DNA of 14,535 nt from Myxococcales bacterium (GTDB lineage: Bacteria > Myxococcota > Myxococcia > Myxococcales > Myxococcaceae): contig PMBV01000080.1 of assembly GCA_003153055.1 (NCBI GenBank), positions 1-14,535 of the forward strand. Direction: 5' to 3'. Shown here piece after piece: positions 1-5,747 of the stretch (the stretch's first letter is position 1; the number at the start of each line of letters is the position of its first letter). Below the pieces are notes generated by a model. That model did no database searches, was not told the DNA's origin, and saw only the letters and a list, made by a program, of their open reading frames with translations. The position numbers were made by a program, and so were the translations under genes.

Positions 1-675
1 GAGCCGGCGATCGGGCGCGACCTCCTCGCACTGGCGGTCGTCCGGCGACCGGCTCTGCTCAGGCAGGTGTTCGGCGTGGCAGCGTCTTCCCCGGCGCAGA
101 TCGTCTCTCTGCAGAAGATCCAGGGGCAGCTCCAAGAGGCGGGCGCGCTCGAGACTGTTGCACACTACCTCGCGCTGCTCGAGGAGGCCTTCCTCGTCGC
201 CCCGCTCCAGAAGTACGCCGCGAGCGTCACGAGGCAGCGAGCGGCCCCACCCAAACTCGTCACCCTCGACAACGCGCTGGTCGCGGTGATGGACCCAAGG
301 GGCGTCGTCGACCCGAAGTCCGAGCCGGGGCGCTTTGGCGTCTTGGTCGAGAACGCATGTCTGGCCCATGCGTGGAACGCGGGCCAGCGAGTCTCCTACT
401 GGCGCGAGGAGCCGCTGGAGGTCGACGGGGTCATCGACGGGAGCTGGGGCCGGTGGGCCATCGAGGTCAAGACCGGCAGCTTCTTGTCCGGCGAACTCAA
501 GGGGCTCCTCGAGTTCGTCCGGCGCCACCCCGAGTTCAAGCCGCTGGTCGTCTGCGACGAGGCGGGCAGTGCGGCGGCGGAGCGTGCCGGCGTTCAGTGG
601 ACCACCTGGCAGTCGTTCCTGCTCGAAGGACCACCCAAAGGGCGCGAGGTCTCACCCGGTAAGCCTGGAGGCTGA
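1..675 (+). CDS. DUF4143-type ATP-binding protein, C-terminal part (5' end outside window)
   Basis: The frame is open from base 1, so the gene begins upstream of the window; the GTG at 67 is only an internal codon. The visible 224 residues match the C-terminal half of the AAA-plus-DUF4143 family (predicted P-loop ATPases with a restriction-nuclease-like tail). They show the 'qi.s..KiqGqLqeAGaletvahYLalLeeaflv' block, then 'PPKLVTLDNAL', then GRFGVLVENA. After that comes a PD-(D/E)xK-like strand pair: EVDGVID near 418-438 and AIEVKTG near 460-480. The AAA module with Walker A and B must lie to the left. The family is widespread and often mobile; its cellular role is poorly known. The last 20 or so residues (after GPPKGREVS) are unlike the family and may be a ragged end, since gene debris starts immediately downstream. 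Confidence 0.85.
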   Translation, partial: EPAIGRDLLALAVVRRPALLRQVFGVAASSPAQIVSLQKIQGQLQEAGALETVAHYLALLEEAFLVAPLQKYAASVTRQRAAPPKLVTLDNALVAVMDPRGVVDPKSEPGRFGVLVENACLAHAWNAGQRVSYWREEPLEVDGVIDGSWGRWAIEVKTGSFLSGELKGLLEFVRRHPEFKPLVVCDEAGSAAAERAGVQWTTWQSFLLEGPPKGREVSPGKPGG

Positions 676-696
676 ACTCGGCGTACGCTCTTCCAT

Positions 697-1020
697 CTAC
701 GGAGTCTGAACGACCCTCTGGCGCGCCTGGAGGGCCTGTAGCAACGACGCTCGCGCCGGCGAGCTCCACTGGGTATCGAGCACGCCGTAGGTCTCCGCCG
801 ACCCGAACGCGCGGCTGGCACCGGTCGACTCGGTGCCGTTGAACGCCCAGTAGCTCCAGTCGTTGCATGTCCCGAACTCGCTCACCCAGACGGGCGCGGT
901 GAAGGAGCGGCAAACCCGCGTCATCGAGCTCGCTCCGTGACCGATCAGTGACGCCCCGAAGTAGTCACGCAGGCTGAGTGCACGTCTACCGTTCCGGCAA
1001 GTGTGACCGAGGGAGCTGAG
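697..1020 (-). pseudogene. GH5 cellulase-family glycosidase, truncated C-terminal remnant
   Basis: On the minus strand the translation contains PVWVSEFGT, the nucleophile-glutamate strand of family 5 glycoside hydrolases. It continues with NDWSYWAFNGTESTG and ETYGVLDTQW, the typical last blocks of this family, and stops at 697-699. The normal spacer of a few dozen residues between EFGT and the DWSYWA strand is missing, and the barrel upstream of the nucleophile is absent apart from a poorly matching SLRDYFGASLIGHG stretch. The remnant therefore has an internal deletion and no N-terminus. It abuts the broken glpR gene on the same strand. No signal peptide or plausible start is visible. An inactive fragment is the only reasonable reading; the exact left and right joints cannot be fixed by eye. 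Confidence 0.6.
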
Positions 1021-1357
1021 CACCGCGCGTAGCTTTCGGGCGGGAATTCGCCCAGGAGGTGGTGCCGATGTTCAAGATGAGCGAGCGCCCCGACTCGACC
1101 TGGCTCGCCACCATCTGCGCGATGCAGCGCTTGGCCTCGACGTTCATCACCTGCCGCTGCGCGTAGTCGATGTTCTCGACGGTCGACGGGAGCCCCACCC
1201 CGCCGTGGTAGCGGGCTACCAGCTCCGCTTCCTCGAGGATCCGCACGTCTCGCCGCACCGTCTGGGTCGTCACCTTGAGCACCTGGGCGAGGTCCTGAAC
1301 GGACGTGTCCCCATTTTGCCTCAGGAACTCGACGAGTTGCCTGTGCCTTGGGTTCAT
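986..1357 (-). pseudogene. glpR: GlpR-like DeoR-family regulator, N-terminal half only
   Basis: The start is the ATG whose complement lies at 1355-1357. Residues 1-57 are a typical DeoR-family winged helix: MNPRHRQLVEFLRQNG, then VTTQTVRRDVRILEE, then ARYHGGVGLPS. Residues 58-100 continue as the start of the sugar-phosphate sensor domain and reach the LNIGTT block. After residue 101 (about base 1055) the match stops, and about 23 unrelated residues lead to a stop at 986. Full-length GlpR is about 250 residues, so more than half, including most of the effector pocket, is lost. It sits divergently and almost back to back with the glpD remnant, which is the classic arrangement for the glycerol-3-phosphate repressor. 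The DNA-binding part could still be made, but without the rest of the sensor it is unlikely to be inducible. Confidence 0.75.
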
Positions 1358-1850
1358 GTGGACCCCTCAAACTACTCCATCGGCTCGACGGTGCGGTGCT
1401 CGACGTGCTGGTGGTGGGCGGAGGAATCAACGGAGCGGTGACGGCGGCGGCGTTGGCGGCGCGGGGCGCGAAAGTGGGGCTGGTCGAGAAGGGCGACTTC
1501 GGCTCCTCGACGTCGCAGGAGTCCTCCAACCTCATCTGGGGCGGAGTGAAGTACCTCGAGACGATCGAGCTCGGCCTGGTCCGCAAGCTGTGTCGGTCGC
1601 GCAATGAGCTCTTGCGCTCCTTCCCCTCATCGGTTCGGGAGATTCGCTTCTACGCCACGCACGCCCGGGGGTTCCGGCACGGGCGGTGGAAGTTGATGCT
1701 CGGCGTGCTGCTGTACTGGGTCATCGGACTGTTCTTCACCCGGCGGCCTCGGCCGCTCTCCCTCTCCACGATGGCGAAGGAGGAGCCGGTCCTCGCGCTC
1801 GAAGGGCTCGACGGCGGCTTCGAGTACTCCGACGCGTACCTCCCTGGCTC
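1348..1850 (+). pseudogene. glpD: Aerobic glycerol-3-phosphate dehydrogenase, N-terminal fragment
   Basis: The translation carries the FAD-binding dinucleotide fold DVLVVGGGINGAVTAAALAA near 1402-1461. It is followed by the family signatures GDFGSSTSQESSNLIWGG and KYLET, and then by the membrane-associated segment LMLGVLLYWVIGLFF. The match ends at GFEYSDAYLP (about 1845), where GlpD would continue into the rest of the FAD domain; this is about 165 of roughly 530 residues. The frame happens to stay open to 2187, but the later residues are low-complexity Arg/Ser-rich and look non-coding. The frame can start at TTG 1348, which overlaps glpR, or at GTG 1396. GlpD oxidises glycerol 3-phosphate to dihydroxyacetone phosphate at the membrane; this copy cannot. 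The 195 bases from here to the next gene show nothing I recognise. Confidence 0.8.
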
Positions 1851-2044
1851 GCCTCGGTCACCCAGCGCGGGGAGACAGCCGCCAACGGATGACGCGCCTG
1901 TCTTCCCACTCTCACGGCACCGTCGCTCCCTAAGGTCATCGACTCGAACCTCTCGTGTCCTTCGCGAGGCGCCTACGAAGATGATAGACAGACCGCCCTC
2001 GTGTCGCTCCTGGCGATCCGTCCCCTTGAGGGTAAAGGCAAACC

Positions 2045-2647
2045 GTGAGCTTCCTCAGTTCGCTCATCCTTCCACTTCTCGGTGCGAGTCCCGCTGCGCC
2101 TCCACCGTTTCTCCTGAACAAGCAGACCGGCGGCGTGGATCTCAAAGTGGTCGTGCTCGGCCCCAAGCCCGAGAACGTCAAGTCTGAGGTCGAACGGCTC
2201 TACTCCTCTTTCCCGCCCGACGCCAAGACGAAGCTGGAGAGCATTTCGTCGCCAACGGTCCAAGAAGCCGGCACTTCCTACCTCTTCCAGGTCATCCCCG
2301 TCGGAATCAAGCCCATACAAGGCTGGGAAGTCCGACTGCATGTCCTCGCGGCAGCAGCGCCAGTTTCGGGTCCAAACGCTGTGATCCATCTGCTCACGCT
2401 CAAGCAGGCAGCGTGCGTCATCATCTTGCCAGGAACGGAGGAGGAGATCGGGCAGCTCGATGCACTGCTCAAGCGCCCCGAGATCGACCTCCATTCGGCG
2501 CTCCTGATCACAGTTGGCTCGAAGAACGACCGCCCCAAGGAATGGCACGCATCATTCGCCTCATCAGTCACTGAGGCGGTGCAGCAAGGCACGGTCGAGC
2601 TACGCCGACGGCTTCTGGCTGCTCATGCCATCCCCGCAAGACAATAG
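2045..2647 (+). CDS. MglA-like small GTPase homologue without a P-loop (pseudo-GTPase)
   Basis: This is a 200-residue protein starting at GTG 2045, with a partial Shine-Dalgarno (AAAGG, 6 bases upstream). From residue 33 its layout follows the bacterial Ras-like protein MglA block by block: DLKVVVLGP where MglA has the P-loop strand, then PDAKTKLESI, then LFQVIPVGIKPIQGWEVRLHV (MglA: phenylalanine-rich strand, PLDLG, G-x-R-hl). VIHLLTLKQAACVIIL and GQLDALL follow. MglA is about 195 residues long. The nucleotide-binding elements are missing: the GPGLCGKTT-type loop is replaced by GPKPENVKSEV (residues 39-49), and the NKxD motif by SKND (169-172). A proline- and alanine-rich segment of about 30 residues precedes the fold. 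MglA and its regulators control polarity in myxobacteria; a protein that cannot bind GTP could be a decoy or scaffold (inference). The homology is by eye and distant. Confidence 0.5.
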   Translation: MSFLSSLILPLLGASPAAPPPFLLNKQTGGVDLKVVVLGPKPENVKSEVERLYSSFPPDAKTKLESISSPTVQEAGTSYLFQVIPVGIKPIQGWEVRLHVLAAAAPVSGPNAVIHLLTLKQAACVIILPGTEEEIGQLDALLKRPEIDLHSALLITVGSKNDRPKEWHASFASSVTEAVQQGTVELRRRLLAAHAIPARQ

Positions 2648-2651
2648 CGGC

Positions 2652-2783
2652 CTGAGATTCGAGCGTCACGAGGCGGTCGGTCTTCCGCACCGACCGAAGC
2701 ACCGTCGGCACGTCGAGCGGTACCAGCGCCAGCACGTCGACGATCTCCACCTCGATGCCCTCGGCCGCGAGCGTCTGCGCCCT
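2652..2783 (-). pseudogene. 2-oxoacid dehydrogenase E1-beta / transketolase C-terminal fragment
   Basis: About 43 residues on the minus strand (AQTLAAEGIEVEIVDVLALV, then PLDVPTVLRSVRKTDRLVTL and ESQ) match the start of the transketolase C-terminal domain of pyruvate or branched-chain dehydrogenase E1-beta subunits. The hallmark there is a 'GI.vEviDl.tL.PlD..tv..Sv.KT.rlv..eE' pattern. Nothing before or after fits the family, which is normally about 325 residues long. The piece lies between the MglA-like gene and the zinc-ribbon remnant, and no thiamine-dehydrogenase partner is nearby. It reads as a relic left by deletion or by a past insertion-excision event. Confidence 0.6.
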
Positions 2784-2867
2784 GTCCTTGCGACGCGGCG
2801 CAGTGACGCGGGGCTTCGAGAGCCACCGGGACGTCTCGGCCTTTCCGACGAGCAGCACTCATACGAT

Positions 2868-3096
2868 TCACCATGTCATCTTCGCCAACACGTACGTCTC
2901 GACCGCCTTCGCGCTCAGCGCCCAGCCGGGCAGCTTGGAGACCTTCACGCCTCGTCGGCGAAAGTGACCGGCGCCGCACACGGCGCACCTGGATCACGCG
3001 CTCCCGATGGGCGGCGCTGGCAGGCCGAGCCAAGCCGTGGATCGCGTTGCAGCGAGGGCAGGAGGCTACTACCCTCCCGCCCTCGCGATGCGCCAA
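2868..3096 (-). pseudogene. Frameshifted small zinc-ribbon ORF
   Basis: Reading the minus strand from about 3060, one frame gives SCPRCNAIHGLARPASAAHR and then ERVIQV. A shift of one base near 2985-2995 continues as CAVCGAGHFRRRGVKVSKLP, then GWALSAKAVETYVLAKMTW and a stop at 2868-2870. Joined, the two parts give a CPRC...CAVC pair spaced like a small zinc ribbon, with a basic hydrophobic tail of about 30 residues. Neither half alone has a complete zinc site. The only start in the first frame is a TTG at 3094-3096. The beginning overlaps the start of the lipoprotein gene on the other strand, and the hairpin at 3052-3086 lies within it. I do not recognise a family. It may be a real frameshift, a sequencing error or chance. 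Confidence 0.35.
3052..3086 (+). promoter_or_regulatory. Strong hairpin ending one base before the lipoprotein start codon
   Basis: GCGAGGGCAGGAGG (3052-3065) and CCTCCCGCCCTCGC (3073-3086) are inverted repeats of 14 bases with a single mismatch and a 7-base loop (CTACTAC). The ATG at 3088 follows after one base. The left arm holds the only Shine-Dalgarno-like run (GGAGG, 3061-3065). In the folded transcript that run would be paired and the start codon would sit at the stem base. The structure could limit translation or act as a bidirectional transcription stop. It has no U-tract on either side, so a classic intrinsic terminator is less likely. Confidence 0.5.
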
Positions 3097-3591
3097 CTCG
3101 TCCTGAGGGCATTCGGTCTGCTTTCAGCCTGCAAGAGCAAGATGGCTTGGTGGCGGGTGCAAGAGGCGTCGAGCGAGTCTCGGTTTCTGGAATATGCGCT
3201 GAACGTAGCTCCGAGCTGGCACCTGGAGCAGACCGAGACTCCCGACCAGTGGCTCGTGGACCTCGTGTCGCCGCTGGGAGGCGTCGTGTGCACGCTCGGC
3301 GTCATCAAAGACGCCGAGTTCGCGGCTGACGAATTCCTGTCACACATGCTACGAAGGTTCGAGGCGCGCGACCCGTCGGCGACGTCGATCGAGACCGCGG
3401 TAGGGAAATTCGAGGGCAGTCGGTTCGAGGCGACGCTCGGAGAAGACCATGGAACGGGAGAGGTGCTATCCGTGCACGCAGCCAACGGCTGGCTCACCAT
3501 CACGCTCTTTCAGCGCGGGAACTCGACGCTACGTGATGCATGTGTCCGTCAGCTCGCGACGGTTCGACACGTTGGCGTATCGCCGGGGTGA
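3088..3591 (+). CDS. Putative lipoprotein of unknown function
   Basis: This 167-residue protein starts at ATG 3088, chosen because it gives the short lipoprotein-like leader MRQLVLRAFGLLSAC with a lipobox (LSAC, cysteine 15). The leader is short, so a second possible start is ATG 3142 (MAWWRVQEASSES), which would give a cytoplasmic protein of 149 residues. The body alternates predicted strands and helices (WLVDLVSPLGGVVCTLGVIK, then EFLSHMLRRFEA, then GEVLSVHAANGWLTITLFQR) and has no motif I recognise. The strand-rich pattern loosely recalls the PsbP/DcrB-like fold, but this is a guess. The frame is open well upstream, without convincing coding character. The next gene on the same strand begins 68 bases after the stop. 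Confidence 0.5.
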   Translation: MRQLVLRAFGLLSACKSKMAWWRVQEASSESRFLEYALNVAPSWHLEQTETPDQWLVDLVSPLGGVVCTLGVIKDAEFAADEFLSHMLRRFEARDPSATSIETAVGKFEGSRFEATLGEDHGTGEVLSVHAANGWLTITLFQRGNSTLRDACVRQLATVRHVGVSPG

Positions 3592-3659
3592 CCGCAGGTC
3601 CACCGCGATGTTCTCGCCTGGCTTCGCGTGAAGGGCAGCTCCGAAGTGCGACGCGACTG

Positions 3660-5141
3660 ATGACGGTCCAGACAGTGAACACCGAGGCAGGGCGACTCGC
3701 CGGTGACCACGCCGACGGGGTCACCCGGTTCCTCGGAATTCCCTACGCTGCGGCTCCAGTGGGCGAACGCCGATTCGCACCCCCAGAGCCTGCCAAACGA
3801 TGGGCGGGGACCAGGAATGCCACCCGTTACGGCGCGACCGTACCCCAGCCGGCCGTGCACACCGCGAACGCGTGTCTTGCGCCGTTGATCGGTCCCGGAT
3901 GGATGGTTGGAGACGGCGACTCCCTCAATCTCAATGTCTGGACACCCGACCCCGGCACGAAGGGGCTCCCGGTGATGGTCTACGTGCACGGCGGCGGATT
4001 CGTCATCGGCTCGGGCGCCGCCACTGCTTTCGACGGCACCTCGTTCGCGCGGGACGGCGTCGTCCTGGTCACCCTCAACTACCGCCTCGGGGCAGAAGGC
4101 TTCCTGGCGCTGTCTGGGGGAAGCACGAACCTCGGATTGCGCGATCAGCTCGCGGCGCTGCGCTGGGTGCGCGACAACATCGCCGGGTTCGGCGGGGACC
4201 CAGACAACGTCACCGTCTTCGGAGAGTCGGCTGGTGGCACCTCGGTCGCGCTCTTGCTGCGCTCGCCGCTGGCGACCGGGCTGTTCCGGCGAGCGATCGT
4301 CCAGAGCGGACACGACGAGATGGCCCGTCGCCTCGAGCTCACTCAAAAGCTCACGAAGGCAGTCGCCGCCCAGCTCGGGGCCTCCCCGACACCGGGCGCC
4401 TTCCGAGCCATCGCGGCCGCCAACCTGCTGCGGGCGCAGGGAGCGCTGCTCAGGGGCCAGTCCGCTCCGGACCTGCGCGAAGGCAACGGGGTCGACCCGG
4501 GCCACCGTCGGGCACTGTTTCTCCCCACCACGGGTGACGACGTCCTCCCTGACCCGGTCGGAGCTCCGAGCACGCACTCGCGCGGTATCGACCTGTTGAT
4601 CGGCACGACGCTCGAGGAAGCCAACCTCGGTTTCGGTGCCGAGGCGTTCGCTGCCTTCGACGCGCATGACGCCGTCGCGGAGCTGTCCGCCACCTACCCC
4701 GATGCCGAAGCGCTCCTCGAACGACACGGTCTCCGCGACCCGGCCGTCACCCCCGCGCGAGCGCTCACGGCCGCCTACACGGACCTGATGTTCCGCTCAC
4801 CGAGCCGCCGCGCCGCGCGACGACACCCCGGTCGAACCTACGTCTACGAATTCGCGTGGAGAGCACCGCTGCACGGCGCCGCGCACGGCCTCGACGTCCC
4901 CTTCGTCTTCGGAACCACGCAGACGTGCCGTGGCCTCATCGGAGACGCCGCGCCTGAGGCCCTCACCCGCGCGATGCACCAAGCCTGGCTCGACTTCGCA
5001 ACTCACGGAGACCCCGGCTGGCCCACCTACGACGAGGCCAGGAGAGCGATGAGGTTCGATGCCAGCTCGCGCCTCAGCGAGGACACGGCTCCCGACGAAA
5101 CCTCAAGCGACGATCACCCGCAAGAGCAGGGTGATTCATGA
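3660..5141 (+). CDS. Type-B carboxylesterase (para-nitrobenzyl esterase family)
   Basis: This is a 493-residue alpha/beta hydrolase of the COesterase family, which hydrolyses carboxylic esters. In order it shows the N-terminal block GVTRFLGIPYAAAPVGERRF, the LNLNVWTPD strand and the oxyanion-hole motif HGGGF (110-114). The WVRDNIAGFGGDPDNVTVFG block then leads to the nucleophile elbow GESAGG with Ser180. The acid is Glu310 in GTTLEEANLGF, and the base is His399 in AHGLDVPFVFG. The triad is therefore complete and the length is normal. No signal peptide is visible, so a cytoplasmic enzyme is likely. The start at ATG 3660 precedes MTVQTVNTEAGRLAG, where family similarity begins; codons upstream in the same frame do not look homologous. 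The ribosome site is weak. The C-terminal tail (after the PTYDEARRAMRFD block) is short and acidic. The stop overlaps an ATGA. Confidence 0.9.
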   Translation: MTVQTVNTEAGRLAGDHADGVTRFLGIPYAAAPVGERRFAPPEPAKRWAGTRNATRYGATVPQPAVHTANACLAPLIGPGWMVGDGDSLNLNVWTPDPGTKGLPVMVYVHGGGFVIGSGAATAFDGTSFARDGVVLVTLNYRLGAEGFLALSGGSTNLGLRDQLAALRWVRDNIAGFGGDPDNVTVFGESAGGTSVALLLRSPLATGLFRRAIVQSGHDEMARRLELTQKLTKAVAAQLGASPTPGAFRAIAAANLLRAQGALLRGQSAPDLREGNGVDPGHRRALFLPTTGDDVLPDPVGAPSTHSRGIDLLIGTTLEEANLGFGAEAFAAFDAHDAVAELSATYPDAEALLERHGLRDPAVTPARALTAAYTDLMFRSPSRRAARRHPGRTYVYEFAWRAPLHGAAHGLDVPFVFGTTQTCRGLIGDAAPEALTRAMHQAWLDFATHGDPGWPTYDEARRAMRFDASSRLSEDTAPDETSSDDHPQEQGDS

Positions 5142-5216
5142 CCGCGGCACAACATTTTTCGCCGGCCATCGAGAATTCTCAAGACGCCTTGTCGCTTCCC
5201 CCAGAGGGCGCCTCTC

Positions 5217-5726
5217 ATGAGCAGGAATGGCATTCGTGGTTCCCGCACCCCCTTCACGCCCGCTCCTCGCACGCTGGGCACGTCTACGCCCGCGTCCACG
5301 TCCACGTCATCCGCCGCCACGAAGGGCTCGGGCTCCTGGAGTCCTCCGCCGGGCGATAAGAGGCCGGTGACCGTCTATCGGGTCGAAGGGCCGGAGAACC
5401 AGCGGGTTTCCTTCGCCAACGGAAAGCCCCACGTCTCCAAGTCGTTCAGCAGCGCGACGAACCAGAGCAAGCCCGGCTCCTACCACAAGCCCATGGACTA
5501 CCAGGACCGGGCCTTCCTCGACTTCGGCGACCGACCGCGCGCCGAAGAGTTCCTCGCCGTTCGTCATGAGCAGGGCCACACCCAGACCGTGATGAAGGCC
5601 TTCGACGTTCCGCACGACACCTTCGAGAAGATTGGCAAGTCCGCGGTCCCGGAGAGCGCCGCGCGGGTTCCGGGCCCGCTTCGCAGCGGCGTTGATCGGC
5701 TCGAAGCGCCGGGAGAGGCCGCATGA
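5217..5726 (+). CDS. ADP-ribosyltransferase-like toxin (TreTu-type), C-terminally truncated
   Basis: This is a 169-residue protein. Residues 1-50 are a Ser/Thr/Pro-rich linker. From residue 51 the pattern VTVYRVEGPENQRV (candidate catalytic Arg55), then AFLDFGDRPRAEEFLAVRHE, then VMKAFDVPHDTFEKIGKSAV and PES (candidate catalytic Glu146) resembles ADP-ribosyltransferase tips of polymorphic toxins of the TreTu kind; the Salmonella TreTu modifies EF-Tu. The family normally continues with a VDV..NQFGL..W block and ends near an (I/L)PGSG motif. Here the match ends at SGVDRLEAPGEAA. The missing end is found 1.7 kb downstream (7372-7611). The start is ATG 5217; the frame is closed upstream by the esterase stop at 5139, so this is a free-standing protein and not the tip of a long Rhs protein. 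No secretion signal is seen. Whether it is active without its tail is doubtful. The family name is from memory of motifs. Confidence 0.6.
   Translation: MSRNGIRGSRTPFTPAPRTLGTSTPASTSTSSAATKGSGSWSPPPGDKRPVTVYRVEGPENQRVSFANGKPHVSKSFSSATNQSKPGSYHKPMDYQDRAFLDFGDRPRAEEFLAVRHEQGHTQTVMKAFDVPHDTFEKIGKSAVPESAARVPGPLRSGVDRLEAPGEAA
5635..5664 (+). repeat. 30-bp direct repeat, copy 1 (inside toxin N-part)
   Basis: This copy is identical base for base to 7382-7411. Allowing two mismatches, the match extends to 42 bases (5635-5676 against 7382-7423). It encodes the KSAVPESAA segment around the proposed catalytic glutamate, in the same codon register in both copies. The sequence upstream of each copy is unrelated. 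Confidence 0.95.
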
Positions 5727-5737
5727 ACATCAAGTGA
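5723..5737 (+). other. Remnant start of a gene overlapping the toxin stop
   Basis: The toxin stop overlaps an ATG (ATGA) with a strong Shine-Dalgarno, GGGAGAGG, four bases upstream. That start reads M-N-I-K and then meets a stop at 5735-5737. Translational coupling through ATGA is the usual arrangement of toxin and immunity genes. The signal therefore looks like the first codons of an immunity gene cut off where the fibre gene region begins. With only four codons this is suggestive, not proof. Confidence 0.3.
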
Positions 5738-5747
5738 GCCGCGCACG

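Noticed and set aside
711..731. Imperfect palindrome with a central GGCGCGCC
   Set aside because: Short G/C palindromes are expected in such DNA, and it lies within the GH5 remnant with no gene start nearby.
1850..2187. Continuation of the glpD reading frame to 2187
   Set aside because: The residues after SDAYLP are Arg/Ser-rich with no similarity to GlpD and overlap the MglA-like gene.
3549..4727. 392-codon minus-strand ORF across the esterase gene
   Set aside because: It is an antisense shadow of a clear carboxylesterase; the composition is Arg/Glu-rich and no motif is present.
5138..5359. 73-codon ORF starting at the ATGA that overlaps the esterase stop
   Set aside because: It overlaps the toxin N-terminus in another frame, has no family character and looks like a shifted reading of the same Ser/Pro-rich DNA.
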